A DNA stretch of 64,000 nt from an uncultured Bacteroidales bacterium (GTDB lineage: Bacteria; Bacteroidota; Bacteroidia; Bacteroidales; UBA932): contig ONMJ01000002.1 in the NCBI GenBank assembly GCA_900318955.1, positions 1 through 64,000 on the forward strand, read 5' to 3'. Positions 24,607 through 33,684 of the stretch are shown in pieces (position 1 is the stretch's first letter; each line of letters begins with the position of its first letter). The notes beneath the pieces were generated by a model that did no database searches, had not been told where the DNA came from, and saw nothing but the letters and a program-made list of their open reading frames with translations. The position numbers and the translations under genes are program-made.

Positions 24607-25464
24607 TAGATTATTGCGATGCCTGGAAGCCTTGAAAAGCTTCATCTTCGCATCATAAGTCACCCTTTCTTCGTCCGGAAGGGCTGCTGATAAAAACCTT
24701 TCCCAGATGTAGCCGACTGCCTGTGCGGAGGGATGGACCATGTCTTCGGCATAAAAACGGTAGTCCCTAAGCTCATCCATAACTATTTCATAGGCAGGGA
24801 AATACTCGCACTGAGAAGGGTTCTCCCTACAAATAGAATCCACAGCCAAGAGGAGAGTGGATTTGCTGATCTGGTTTCCGTGGGCTCCGTCGGCAAGATG
24901 CCGGACAGGGCTTACTGTGAAGATAAACTCCTTGTCCGGATTTCTACCGACCATTCTTGAAAGAATACCTTTTACTGACTGAACATCAAGGCGGTAACGG
25001 GTAAACTCAGCAGCAGGTCTCTTAAGACAGTTAGCAACAGTCTCCCCCGTCTCATTGAAGCGGAAACACCAAGCCGTACCGAGAGTGATTATAACTTTCG
25101 AACACCTCTTCCAGAAAGCGGAAGCTTCTGAAAGAGAAGCGTTTGCATTTTCGAGGAACTCTACTTCCGTATCTCTTGCAAATGAAGTATGGTGGGAAAA
25201 AGAGCATATCTTTCCAGCATTCGCTCCCATCTCTACACACTCGTCCCCGGTAAAAGGAACGCCGCTAAAAAGCCTTGCAGCAGCATTAGAAAGCGAAACC
25301 GGATTATACAGGGTTCCGAAAGGATTGACACACACGTCAAAACCCGATTCTTTCATCTTCTCCCCGATATTGTCGGCAAAACAGCTTCCAAGAACCACTA
25401 TTGAATCTTTGTAACTTATTCCCCCGGTAAGCCTCTCGGGATCAACTGGTGTCTGCAGTTTCAT
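24601..25464 (-). CDS. GSCFA domain protein
   Basis: 287 residues with the defining N-terminal motif VVLGSCFADN (about 26-35), NPFGTLYNP, TLGTAWCF and the histidine region VSPVRHLADGAHGNQISKS, and DMVHPSAQAVGYIWERF near the end (Asp-x-x-His). These are the blocks of an SGNH-hydrolase-like fold, so an esterase role is possible, but the substrate of GSCFA proteins is unknown. Cytosolic by absence of a signal. Stands alone on the minus strand. Confidence 0.85.
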   Translation of the reverse strand: MKLQTPVDPERLTGGISYKDSIVVLGSCFADNIGEKMKESGFDVCVNPFGTLYNPVSLSNAAARLFSGVPFTGDECVEMGANAGKICSFSHHTSFARDTEVEFLENANASLSEASAFWKRCSKVIITLGTAWCFRFNETGETVANCLKRPAAEFTRYRLDVQSVKGILSRMVGRNPDKEFIFTVSPVRHLADGAHGNQISKSTLLLAVDSICRENPSQCEYFPAYEIVMDELRDYRFYAEDMVHPSAQAVGYIWERFLSAALPDEERVTYDAKMKLFKASRHRNNLL

Positions 25465-25520
25465 GATTTTATCGTTTTACGCGAAGTTAGAATTATTTGG
25501 GGAAAAGTCCCAATTATTAG

Positions 25521-25528
25521 TAAATTTG
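25521..25528 (+). promoter_or_regulatory. Promoter for the outer-membrane protein and 5'-nucleotidase genes
   Basis: TAAATTTG with a TTTG at 25496-25499, 21 bp apart, a good fit to the Bacteroidota -33/-7 pair. Confidence 0.75.
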
Positions 25529-25550
25529 CACGATAATGAACAACGAAAAT

Positions 25551-26828
25551 ATGCGTTTAGCTTTAAGATTCTTTTCCCTTTCACTTCTTCTGCTTCCCGC
25601 CACTCTTTCGGCTCAAGGCATCGATGATTTCTTCGAAAGATTTTTTCAGCAAAGGCCAAGAGTTCAGGTAGAAGCCGCTCCTGAGAAAAAAAGCTCCGGA
25701 GAAGTCAAGCTGGATTATAACGTCCACATGGACTATGCTTTCGTCAACAATGAATTCGACCGAAGCTCGAGTTTTTTCATTCCCACGGGGACAATCGCCG
25801 CAGCCAGAGTCAGCCCTTACATCGGGCTGAAGATTGACCGGGGAGAACTGGGAAGGCATCGTCTGATGGGAGGAATCGACATAATGAAAAATTTCGGAGA
25901 GAATCCTATTTCATGGGGTGCCGAGACCTCTCCTTCGCTTGAGAATCTCGCCCTGTTCAGGGAGATAACCCTTTGGTACCAATACACCAGGCAGTTCGGG
26001 GAAACCACCTTCAATATGGCCGCAGGAGTCTTTCCAAGACATCTTTGCGGAGGAAAATACACCACCGCCGTCTTCTCCGACGGAGTCCGGTTCTTCGATA
26101 ACAATGCCGAGGGACTGCTTCTAAAGTGGAACAGGGAAAAATCGAACTACGAAGTTATACTGGATTGGAACGGCCTTATCGGCCACGACAGAAGAGAGCA
26201 GTTCAATATTCTCAGCTACGGCGAGTGCTACCTCAAAGACTGGCTCCAGCTAGGCTGGCAGGGGATGTTCCACCACTATGCCAACAGCGCTGCAGCCCGC
26301 GGGGTTGTAGATGACCATTTTCTCAATCCATTTGTCACTTTCAACTTCGCCAGAATGACCTCAATGCAGGCTCTAAGCCTGTCTGCAGGCCCTTTCCTCG
26401 CCTATCAAAGGGACAGGCGATATGAAAACTATGATATTCCGCTTGGAGCCGACTTTGTCTTGAAAGCCAAAAAATGGGATGTTGGTTTAAGGTACGAATT
26501 CTATTACGGAGAGGATATGATGCCTCTTTTCGGCATGACCGACAACGCAGGAATCGCCTATGGAACCAACCTATACACGAGATCTGGAGCTTGGAGGATT
26601 TCCAAGGACGGTTCACCGTCGCACTATCAGAACGCAGAAATCTACTGGGAACCGAGACTTGCCGAATTCGTTCATATCAAAGTCAGTGCAATTGCCCACA
26701 TGAATAAGGAATTCATAGGTTGGCAGCAGCTTCTTATCCTCACCTTCGACCTCGATGCCCTTCGCGACAAAAAAGGGCCGAAAACAGTAGTAAAAAATGA
26801 ATCTAAAAAATCACAATTCTACCTATAA
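25551..26828 (+). CDS. Outer-membrane beta-barrel protein, unknown function
   Basis: 425 residues with a signal peptide (MRLALRFFSLSLLLLPATLS, cleavage near SAQG), then a long series of amphipathic strands rich in Tyr, Trp and Phe (VHMDYAFVNNEF, TLWYQYTRQFGETTFNMAAGVF, LGWQGMFHHYANS, KKWDVGLRYEFYYGEDM) ending with a terminal strand. That is the pattern of an outer-membrane barrel; I do not recognise the family. An ATG at 25536 is in frame, 7 nt after the -7 element; 25551 is preferred because it starts the signal peptide. The following nucleotidase gene starts 4 nt downstream, so the two may act together at the cell surface or periplasm. Confidence 0.75.
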   Translation: MRLALRFFSLSLLLLPATLSAQGIDDFFERFFQQRPRVQVEAAPEKKSSGEVKLDYNVHMDYAFVNNEFDRSSSFFIPTGTIAAARVSPYIGLKIDRGELGRHRLMGGIDIMKNFGENPISWGAETSPSLENLALFREITLWYQYTRQFGETTFNMAAGVFPRHLCGGKYTTAVFSDGVRFFDNNAEGLLLKWNREKSNYEVILDWNGLIGHDRREQFNILSYGECYLKDWLQLGWQGMFHHYANSAAARGVVDDHFLNPFVTFNFARMTSMQALSLSAGPFLAYQRDRRYENYDIPLGADFVLKAKKWDVGLRYEFYYGEDMMPLFGMTDNAGIAYGTNLYTRSGAWRISKDGSPSHYQNAEIYWEPRLAEFVHIKVSAIAHMNKEFIGWQQLLILTFDLDALRDKKGPKTVVKNESKKSQFYL

Positions 26829-26832
26829 TAAA

Positions 26833-28578
26833 ATGAAAGTCAAGACGTTACTTCTCGCTCTCGCGACCCTTGCAGCAGCTTGTTCTTCTCCTCTTAAGGA
26901 CGGAGAGTACAAACTTACGCTTCTGACCACAAACGATGTCCATGGTCACTTTTTCGACTCTACATATGTCGGGGGCGGCCTTTCCAAATCGCTTATGGCT
27001 GTACATCATCTCGTAGACAGCGTTCGTAATGCGGAAGGAGCTGAAAATGTGGTACTTGTAGATGCAGGAGACTGCCTTCAGGGAGATAATGCGGCATATT
27101 ATTTCAACTACGTCGACACTACTTCAAAGCACATATGGTCAAGAATTGTTGACTATATGGACTACGATGCTTGCGCTTGGGGTAATCACGATGTAGAGAC
27201 AGGTCATCCCGTCTATGACAGGGTCTTTTCCGACCTTAAAAAAGACGGCATTCCCCTGCTTGCAGGAAATGCAATCAGAAATGATAACGGGAAAACATAT
27301 TTCCCCCTCTATACAGTGGTAAAGAGGGCCGGCGTCAAGATTGCTATTCTAGGCTATACCAATGCCAATATAAAAGCATGGCTCAGTGAAAATATATGGA
27401 GCGGAATGCACTTCGTACCGATTATGTCCCGATGCCAAGAGGATGTCGACATGGTTCGAAAAAAGGAAAAGCCAGATGTGGTGATAGTTGCAATGCACAG
27501 CGCCACGGGAAAAGGTGACGGATCGATTCTCGAAGCCGAAGCGATGGATGTATTCAAGGGAGTTAAAGGCATTGATTTCGTTGTATGCTCCCATGACCAC
27601 AGGCCATTCACTACCAAGAACGATTCCCTTGCCCTTATCAACTCCGGCAGCCACTGCCGCTACCTGGGTCACGGGACCATGCACTTCAAGGTTGAGAAAG
27701 GTAAGATTGTATCAAAAACATTTGATACTGAGCTTATTCCGGTAGATGCCGCAAATGTTGACTGCAAGATGAGGGACAGTTTCCATGACGACTACGCAGC
27801 GGTCAAGGATTTCACTTTAAAGGAAGTCGGGCAGCTGAAGTCAGACCTTCGCACACGTGACGCTTATAAAGGGATGAGCGACTATATCAATCTGATCCAC
27901 ACTCTCCAAATCAGCTGCTCCCCTGCCCAGATATCCTTCGCCGCGCCGCTCACCTACAACGGAACAGTGAAGGCAGGGACTCTTATCTACAATGACCTTT
28001 TCACTATCTATCCCTTTGAGAATCAACTCTTTGTAATAAAGATGAGCGGACGCGAAATCAAAAATTATCTAGAAGCCAGCTATGACAACTGGATCCAAAC
28101 TATTGTAAAGGCTGATGATCATGTCCTCAAAATCAGGAACTATGACGATCCGAGAACCGGCCAGATGGGATGGTCATTCGTCGGTCGCAGCTATAATTTC
28201 GACTCTGCCGCAGGTATCAATTACACTGTCGATGTCACCAAACCCTTCGGGGAAAGAATCGCTATCAGTTCCATGGCAAGCGGACAGCCTTTCGACGAAG
28301 GGGCAAATTACTTTGTAGCAGTTACTTCCTACAGGGCAAGCGGAGGCGGTGGACTGATGAAAGCCGCCGGTGTCGACTCCGACAATATAGAGGAGAGAGT
28401 TGTAGAGAAATATCCGGAGATAAGGAATATCCTATACAATTATCTGATGGATATCGGCTCCATCGACCCCGCAGTGACTGGTGATCACTCGAGGATCGGG
28501 CAATGGGATTTCATCCCGAAAGAGCTTGCCACTAAAGCACTTGAGAGGGATATGGATCTGCTATTCAAAAAGAAGTAA
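26833..28578 (+). CDS. 5'-nucleotidase/UDP-sugar hydrolase-type lipoprotein
   Basis: 581-residue lipoprotein: signal with lipobox LAAAC (Cys18), metallophosphatase domain with TTNDVHGHFF, DAGDCLQGD, WGNHDVETG and CSHDHRP (metal-binding blocks), and C-terminal 5_nucleotid_C domain (about 350-560; FAAPLTYNGTVKAGTLIYNDLFTIYPFENQL). It hydrolyses nucleotides outside the cytosol. The frame is open to 26797 but lipobox spacing sets the start at 26833. Both halves, which are separate genes in some Bacteroidota, are fused here. Confidence 0.88.
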   Translation: MKVKTLLLALATLAAACSSPLKDGEYKLTLLTTNDVHGHFFDSTYVGGGLSKSLMAVHHLVDSVRNAEGAENVVLVDAGDCLQGDNAAYYFNYVDTTSKHIWSRIVDYMDYDACAWGNHDVETGHPVYDRVFSDLKKDGIPLLAGNAIRNDNGKTYFPLYTVVKRAGVKIAILGYTNANIKAWLSENIWSGMHFVPIMSRCQEDVDMVRKKEKPDVVIVAMHSATGKGDGSILEAEAMDVFKGVKGIDFVVCSHDHRPFTTKNDSLALINSGSHCRYLGHGTMHFKVEKGKIVSKTFDTELIPVDAANVDCKMRDSFHDDYAAVKDFTLKEVGQLKSDLRTRDAYKGMSDYINLIHTLQISCSPAQISFAAPLTYNGTVKAGTLIYNDLFTIYPFENQLFVIKMSGREIKNYLEASYDNWIQTIVKADDHVLKIRNYDDPRTGQMGWSFVGRSYNFDSAAGINYTVDVTKPFGERIAISSMASGQPFDEGANYFVAVTSYRASGGGGLMKAAGVDSDNIEERVVEKYPEIRNILYNYLMDIGSIDPAVTGDHSRIGQWDFIPKELATKALERDMDLLFKKK

Positions 28579-28611
28579 AAAAGAATGCGTCACCCTAGCG
28601 GCGGCGCATTC
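28577..28611 (-). terminator. Intrinsic terminator of ffh
   Basis: On the minus strand GAATGCG (28611-28605) and CGCATTC (28589-28583) form the stem, with the ffh stop codon in the loop, followed by TTTTTT (28582-28577). Confidence 0.75.
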
Positions 28612-29920
28612 CTTTCATCTGCTGCATCAGGTTTCCCGTCATCGCAGTCTTCATTACCTTCCTGGTACCCTCGAACTGTTTCAAAAGCCTGTTGACTTCA
28701 GGAAGAGAAGTTCCGGAGCCGTCTGCAATCCTCTTGCGGCGGCTTCCGTTTATAATATCGGGATGCTCGCGCTCATCCGGAGTCATAGAGAGGATAATAG
28801 CTTCGATGCTCTTGAATGAATCATTGTCGATATCCACATCTTTGATAGCTTTTCCGACTCCCGGAATCATGGATGCCAGATCCTTGATGTTTCCCATCTT
28901 CTTGACCTGCTGAATCTGCTCGTAGAAATCCCAGAGGGTGAATTTGTCTCTGGCGAGCTTTTTCTTCAGTTCCCTGGCCTGCTTCTCGTCAAACTGCTCC
29001 TGAGCCTTTTCCACGAGGGTGACGACATCCCCCATTCCAAGGATACGGTCAGCGATTCTTTCAGGATGGAAGACCTCAAGGGCTTCCATTTTCTCACCGG
29101 AAGAGACGAACTTGATCGGCTTTCCGACCACTGCCTTTATAGACAGAGCAGCACCGCCTCTGGTGTCACCGTCCATCTTAGTGAGCACGACTCCATCAAA
29201 ATCAAGCCTGTCATTGAACGCTTTTGCTGTCTCGACTGCATCCTGACCTGTCATTGCATCTACAACGAAAAGTGTCTCTGTCGGCACTATAGCCTGATGC
29301 AGGGCGGAAATCTCGTTCATCAGCTGTTCGTCTACTGCAAGACGTCCGGCAGTATCTACTACGACAACGGAATATCCCTCAGTGCGTGCTTTCGAGATAG
29401 CATTTTTGGCGATACGGATAGGATCTTTTTCTCCATCTTCCGTATATACAGGTACCTGGATAGACTCTCCAAGCACTTTCAACTGCTCAATAGCTGCGGG
29501 ACGGAAGGTATCGCAGGCTGCAAGAAGAACCTTCATTCCCCTCTTGCTCTTGATGTGCAGGGCGAGTTTACCTGAAAAAGTTGTCTTACCGGATCCATTA
29601 AGACCGGCGACAAGAATTACAGCAGGATTACCCTTAAGGTTGATATCCTGGGCGTTGCTGCCCATAAACGAGGCAAGCTCGTCATGGACTATCTTGACCA
29701 TCATCTGCTGGGGCTTGACAGCAGTGAGGACATTGGCTCCAATAGCCTTGTCCTTGACAGTATTGCAAAACTCCTTGGCTACCTTATAGCTTACGTCGGC
29801 ATCAAGAAGGGCTTTCCTGATATCTTTAACAGTCTCGGCGACATTTATTTCGGTAATTCTTCCCTCGCCTTTCAGTATCTTGAAAGACCTTTCCAGTCTC
29901 TCGCTAAGATTCTCGAACAT
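28595..29920 (-). CDS. ffh: Signal recognition particle protein Ffh
   Basis: 441-residue SRP GTPase that delivers nascent membrane proteins to the translocon. N domain (helical), G domain with GLNGSGKTTFSGKLA (P loop, about 107-121), DTAGR, TKMDGDTRGGAALS, and a Met-rich M domain ending MTGNLMQQMKGM. Length and domain order are standard. The stop codon lies within the terminator hairpin loop. Confidence 0.96.
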   Translation of the reverse strand: MFENLSERLERSFKILKGEGRITEINVAETVKDIRKALLDADVSYKVAKEFCNTVKDKAIGANVLTAVKPQQMMVKIVHDELASFMGSNAQDINLKGNPAVILVAGLNGSGKTTFSGKLALHIKSKRGMKVLLAACDTFRPAAIEQLKVLGESIQVPVYTEDGEKDPIRIAKNAISKARTEGYSVVVVDTAGRLAVDEQLMNEISALHQAIVPTETLFVVDAMTGQDAVETAKAFNDRLDFDGVVLTKMDGDTRGGAALSIKAVVGKPIKFVSSGEKMEALEVFHPERIADRILGMGDVVTLVEKAQEQFDEKQARELKKKLARDKFTLWDFYEQIQQVKKMGNIKDLASMIPGVGKAIKDVDIDNDSFKSIEAIILSMTPDEREHPDIINGSRRKRIADGSGTSLPEVNRLLKQFEGTRKVMKTAMTGNLMQQMKGMRRR

Positions 29921-29940
29921 ATAATTGATTTTTGGGAATG

Positions 29941-29948
29941 CAAATATA
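29941..29948 (-). promoter_or_regulatory. Promoter element for ffh
   Basis: TATATTTG on the minus strand, 20 nt before the start codon. Confidence 0.6.
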
Positions 29949-29955
29949 ACTCTTT

Positions 29956-31143
29956 TTACCGGGATTTGGTAATCTCATCGGAATAGACAGCCCGTGCCCT
30001 TGTCCGAAGATTATAAGAAGAAGACATCGCGGCCCCGTAAGCCCCCGCAGAACGGATAGCGATAAGATCTCCTCGGAAAGACTCTCTGAGAAGGCGGTCC
30101 GTTCCGAATACGTCTGCCGACTCACAAACAGGCCCTACAACATCATAGACTGTATCTTTCTCATCATTTCCCCGAAGATAATGGGCCGACAGATTCTCTA
30201 TCTTGTGCCATGCGCCGTAAAGGGCGGGACGAATGAGATCGTTCATTCCTCCGTCAAGAATCATGAAATTACGGACGCTACCAGGCTTGATATAAATGAC
30301 GCGGGCGATAAGAGAGCCGCACTGGGCGACAAGGGCGCGCCCCGGTTCCACCTGTATGGTCCTTCCCTCCATGCACGGGAGATTCTCCACTATTGTCTTG
30401 AACCATTCTCCGAAATCCGGGATCGGATTTTCATCCGGCTCGTCATAATCGGCGCCAAGACCTCCTCCGAGGTCGATTGAGCTCACATGAAGCCCCTTTG
30501 ATTCGACAAGGGATACGAGTTCCGCCGCCCTTCTGCATTCGAGAGAAAAAATCTCCTTGATTCCGAGAATTTGAGAACCTATATGGAACTGAACTCCTTT
30601 GAAATCCAGCCACCCTGATGATTTGATTACCTCAACCGCCTCGTCAAGGTCCACGGGATCTATTCCGAACTTATTCTCCTGGAGCCCCGTAGTGATATAT
30701 TTATGCGTATGGGCGTCTATCCCGGGGTTGATTCTAAGAGAAACAGGAGCGACTGTACGCATCTTTTCCGCTACAGAGGAAATAATCTTAAGCTCCTGAA
30801 CAGACTCACAGTTGAAAGCTCCGATTCCCACCCTCAATGCCGTCCTTATTTCCCTATCTGTCTTCCCTACTCCCGCAAAGAGGATTGAAGAAGGCTTGAA
30901 TCCGCATCTTATAGCCCTTACAATCTCGTTTCCGCTTACACAGTCAGCTCCCAGTCCCGAAGAACTGATCATTCGAAGTATCCTTTCCTCCGGATTGGCT
31001 TTTATGGCATAATGGACTTCGATACCATATTTACGAGACATCTTGCTGACATACGAGATAGTCCTCTTAAGAAGCGCAGCATCATAATAGTAGAAGGGTG
31101 TTTTGAGAGAAGAAAAGGCTTCGAAGGATGTCAGATCAAGCAT
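29956..31143 (-). CDS. lysA: Diaminopimelate decarboxylase
   Basis: 395-residue PLP enzyme (alanine racemase-like fold III) making L-lysine from meso-diaminopimelate. Motifs: HYAIKANP with the PLP lysine (about 49), HIGSQI (about 195), GGGLG, EPGR (about 285), and the substrate-specific cysteine region GPVCESAD. Start at 31143 (MLDLTSFEAF) rather than 31200, since the upstream part overlaps the promoter. A clean housekeeping gene, transcribed alone. Confidence 0.92.
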   Translation of the reverse strand: MLDLTSFEAFSSLKTPFYYYDAALLKRTISYVSKMSRKYGIEVHYAIKANPEERILRMISSSGLGADCVSGNEIVRAIRCGFKPSSILFAGVGKTDREIRTALRVGIGAFNCESVQELKIISSVAEKMRTVAPVSLRINPGIDAHTHKYITTGLQENKFGIDPVDLDEAVEVIKSSGWLDFKGVQFHIGSQILGIKEIFSLECRRAAELVSLVESKGLHVSSIDLGGGLGADYDEPDENPIPDFGEWFKTIVENLPCMEGRTIQVEPGRALVAQCGSLIARVIYIKPGSVRNFMILDGGMNDLIRPALYGAWHKIENLSAHYLRGNDEKDTVYDVVGPVCESADVFGTDRLLRESFRGDLIAIRSAGAYGAAMSSSYNLRTRARAVYSDEITKSR

Positions 31144-31162
31144 AATACAGATAATATAATTG

Positions 31163-31170
31163 CAAAAATA
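31163..31170 (-). promoter_or_regulatory. Promoter element for lysA
   Basis: TATTTTTG on the minus strand, 19 nt before the lysA start, divergent from the TAAATTTG at 31184-31191. Confidence 0.5.
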
Positions 31171-31183
31171 GATAAAAAATGAG

Positions 31184-31191
31184 TAAATTTG
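31184..31191 (+). promoter_or_regulatory. Promoter element for the AraC-type gene
   Basis: TAAATTTG, 24 nt before the ATG at 31216. Confidence 0.6.
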
Positions 31192-31215
31192 CAATAACAC
31201 TTAAACAATAAGATT

Positions 31216-31707
31216 ATGAAACACTTATCAATCAAGGAGAAACTCATCTCCGCACTTCATCGAAGAAAAAACAAACAACGGAAGAAACGCCCCTGCGCCA
31301 TTGACTATGACAGCACGGACGAGTCATTTTCCGATATTGAAGAAAGACTTCTAGAATGGGTGGATGAGAAGCAGTTTGCAGACGAGTCGATAAGGTCTGT
31401 AGGAGATATTGCTGAAAGTCTTGGTATCCGAAGGCATTCGCTATCAAGATACTTCGCCATTGTACTTAAAGAAGACCCAAGGACCTGGATTGTCCAACGG
31501 CGTATCGATATGGCCAAAGACATGCTCCTCCGATATCCTGATTGCTCGGCTACGATAATAGGAGATTCCGTCGGATTCAGCGACAGGTCCAACTTTGCAA
31601 GACAGTTTAAAAAGCATACCGGGATGACGCCCGGAGAGTGGCGTGAAAGAGACCTAATTAAGCCTGGAGAGAAAAACCTCTACTCCTTCCACTTTGAAAA
31701 GATGTGA
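31216..31707 (+). CDS. AraC-family DNA-binding protein without ligand domain
   Basis: 163 residues: a basic, Lys/Arg-rich N-terminus (RRKNKQRKKRP), then an AraC-type double helix-turn-helix (about 45-145) with SVGDIAESLGIRRHSLSRYF as first and ATIIGDSVGFSDRSNFARQFKKHTGMTP-type (GFSDRSNFARQFKK) as second recognition unit. No effector domain is present, so activity must be controlled by level or by a partner. Its last 54 bp overlap the 3' end of the convergent lipoprotein gene (31654-32061), so expression of the two may interfere. Confidence 0.85.
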   Translation: MKHLSIKEKLISALHRRKNKQRKKRPCAIDYDSTDESFSDIEERLLEWVDEKQFADESIRSVGDIAESLGIRRHSLSRYFAIVLKEDPRTWIVQRRIDMAKDMLLRYPDCSATIIGDSVGFSDRSNFARQFKKHTGMTPGEWRERDLIKPGEKNLYSFHFEKM

Positions 31708-32061
31708 ATCGGCATTAAAGGAAGAGGACCTCACATCCAGATTGAGTTCCATCTCCGTGGGAGAGTAAGAGCCGTTATCCTCTCCGTCAATATCCTCGAA
31801 CCTGATAGAATCAGGAAAGATATTATCCTCAATCTCTACAGAGAATGAAAAGTTCCCTTGCATATCGGTAGATGCCGATTCTCCCGTAGACAGAAGAGCC
31901 TGAATGCCGGGTATCGGCTTACCGTTATCCTTATCGAAAACGACTCCTCTAAGAGTCAGGATATCAACTTCAGAGTTTTCAGAGGATTTGTCGGTACACG
32001 AGAAAAGTGGCAATATAAATAATGCCACTATACTGATTATCAATTTATTAAATCGTTGCAT
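31654..32061 (-). CDS. Lipoprotein resembling the partner of rSAM/lipoprotein systems (orphan copy)
   Basis: 135 residues: signal peptide with lipobox LFSC (Cys22), then a carboxypeptidase-regulatory-like beta fold (LRGVVFDKDNGKPIPGI ... STDMQGNFSFSV) and the motif RFEDIDGEDNGSYSPTE. The same EDIDGE-x-NG block and the same fold occur in the lipoprotein at 50391-50891, which sits beside a radical SAM enzyme; this copy has no radical SAM gene nearby. It lacks the YGxP-type segment of that protein. Putative target for the same enzyme, or an independent member of the family. Its own TATATTTG promoter is at 32102-32109; the 3' end overlaps the AraC-type gene. Confidence 0.7.
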   Translation of the reverse strand: MQRFNKLIISIVALFILPLFSCTDKSSENSEVDILTLRGVVFDKDNGKPIPGIQALLSTGESASTDMQGNFSFSVEIEDNIFPDSIRFEDIDGEDNGSYSPTEMELNLDVRSSSFNADSHLFKVEGVEVFLSRLN

Positions 32062-32101
32062 CCGGTCAATAATTTACCGGCTTAGGTCTTGTACGGGATT
32101 G

Positions 32102-32109
32102 CAAATATA
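32102..32109 (-). promoter_or_regulatory. Promoter element for the orphan lipoprotein gene
   Basis: TATATTTG on the minus strand, 40 nt before the start at 32061. Confidence 0.55.
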
Positions 32110-32130
32110 CAAAAATTCCTAAAAATGCAA

Positions 32131-33591
32131 TTATTCCAAGAAAACAGGCTCACTATATCCCGACCTTGCCGCTCCGCTCCTTGCAAGAACGATATAATTA
32201 GTCCCTTTGACTCCTTCGAATGATAGGAATGTTCCGCTTTTAACAATCGAGGCCTTCCAAACAGTCGATGCGGAAGAACTTTCTGTCAGTTTAAACACTA
32301 CATAGTTGTCCGCTCCCTGGACCTCACTCCAGCTTATCTTCGTTCCTTCCACCAAGACAGAAGGAGCCGTCAGCTCTTTAGGTGTTTTGGAAAGGGAAGG
32401 AGTCAGAACCTCTTCCGGATAGATAGATGAACCCAGATACTTTTTGACCTCGGATTTACGGATAGAAGTTGTATTGTACCAGAAGTTTCCGGGACAACCG
32501 CTTTTGCGACAAAGATTTACCTGATAGAGATATTCTGAGATATCTGTAAAATTCTCTTTAGTGTTTTTGGTGCCATATTTATAGCTGGCAAGTCCAGGCA
32601 TCAACGGGATATTTCCATGAATATCCAGCCACTGCGGAAGGACAGTATCGAAATCGGCGAAATCACCCCTGTTATGATCCCAGTATATCTGCGGGGTAAG
32701 GTAGTCGATCGTCCCCTCCTCTACCCAATGGCGTGGATCCGCATAAAGATTCGCCGTCAACTCTATCCTGCCGGCGGGAGAAACCCCGAACACTGCAGAT
32801 GGTTTTGCCTCATGGGTGACCTTCTGATAAATCCTTATCATCTCGTCAATATTGCTGAAACGCCACTCATCGAGCGAACGGCCATCAGCGTAAAGATTAT
32901 AAAGGTTTGTGTCATACCATGTATCAGAATCCGATTTGAGACCTGAAGGATAGAAGTAATCATCGATATGCACCCCGTCAACATCGTAATTGGTAACTAT
33001 TTCGGTAACGATTCTTCCTAGAAATTCCCTGACTTGAGGAAGGCCCGGATTCCAATAATAATTGTTCTTGTATGTCTGATACCAAGAAGGATTTGTCTTC
33101 ATCGGGTGGTCGCTGACTCTTTCGGCATTGACAGAACCTATTCTGAGAGGATTGACCCACGCATGTATCTCAAGGCCTAGCTCATGGGCCTCCTCCACCG
33201 CAAATCCGAGAGGATCATAGCCGGGATCCTGCCCCTGCTTTCCGGTAAGGAGCACACTCCACGGAAGAAGTTCCGAAGGATAGATTGCATCTGCATTTGA
33301 AACAACCTGAAGCATAATTGCATTGCACCCGGCAGCCTTTACATCCCTCAGCAGAGTCCGCAATTCAGACTTCTGCTGGCTCTCGGAGGCTCCTTTAGTC
33401 GGCCAGTCTATATTGGCGACAGTCGCTACCCAGGCAGCCCTGAACTCTGTATCGAATTCGATAGCATTCTTAGATGGATCAAACTTTTGGGAACTCACGG
33501 AAGGAGTCTCTATTTTGTCCGGATTGACAGTCCCGCAGGAATAGAGCAAAGCAGCGAATACAGCAAGGGCTAAAAGGTAATAATGCTTCAT
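32131..33591 (-). CDS. GHL10 (DUF187-type) family 10-like glycosyl hydrolase lipoprotein
   Basis: 486-residue lipoprotein (lipobox LLYSC, Cys19) with a TIM-barrel GHL10 domain: FRAAWVATVANIDWPTKG, AIMLQVVSNADAIYPSELLPWS, EIHAWVNPLRI, VDGVHIDDYFYP and VFGVSPAGRI are typical. A fibronectin-like beta domain (about 400-486, ending ARSGAARSGYSEPVFLE) closes it. Members of this family are thought to act on cell-wall or exopolysaccharide; the substrate is unknown. Exported to the periplasm or surface. Stands alone on the minus strand, divergent from sppA. Confidence 0.85.
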   Translation of the reverse strand: MKHYYLLALAVFAALLYSCGTVNPDKIETPSVSSQKFDPSKNAIEFDTEFRAAWVATVANIDWPTKGASESQQKSELRTLLRDVKAAGCNAIMLQVVSNADAIYPSELLPWSVLLTGKQGQDPGYDPLGFAVEEAHELGLEIHAWVNPLRIGSVNAERVSDHPMKTNPSWYQTYKNNYYWNPGLPQVREFLGRIVTEIVTNYDVDGVHIDDYFYPSGLKSDSDTWYDTNLYNLYADGRSLDEWRFSNIDEMIRIYQKVTHEAKPSAVFGVSPAGRIELTANLYADPRHWVEEGTIDYLTPQIYWDHNRGDFADFDTVLPQWLDIHGNIPLMPGLASYKYGTKNTKENFTDISEYLYQVNLCRKSGCPGNFWYNTTSIRKSEVKKYLGSSIYPEEVLTPSLSKTPKELTAPSVLVEGTKISWSEVQGADNYVVFKLTESSSASTVWKASIVKSGTFLSFEGVKGTNYIVLARSGAARSGYSEPVFLE

Positions 33592-33616
33592 ATCGTTTTA
33601 GTGTTATCAATGAGCG

Positions 33617-33624
33617 CAAATTTA
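33617..33624 (-). promoter_or_regulatory. Promoter element for the GHL10 gene
   Basis: TAAATTTG on the minus strand, 25 nt before the start at 33591. Confidence 0.55.
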
Positions 33625-33684
33625 TTAAAATTTTTTCAAAATAATCTTGGAAATAGGAGAAAAATAAATCATATTTGTACCAAT

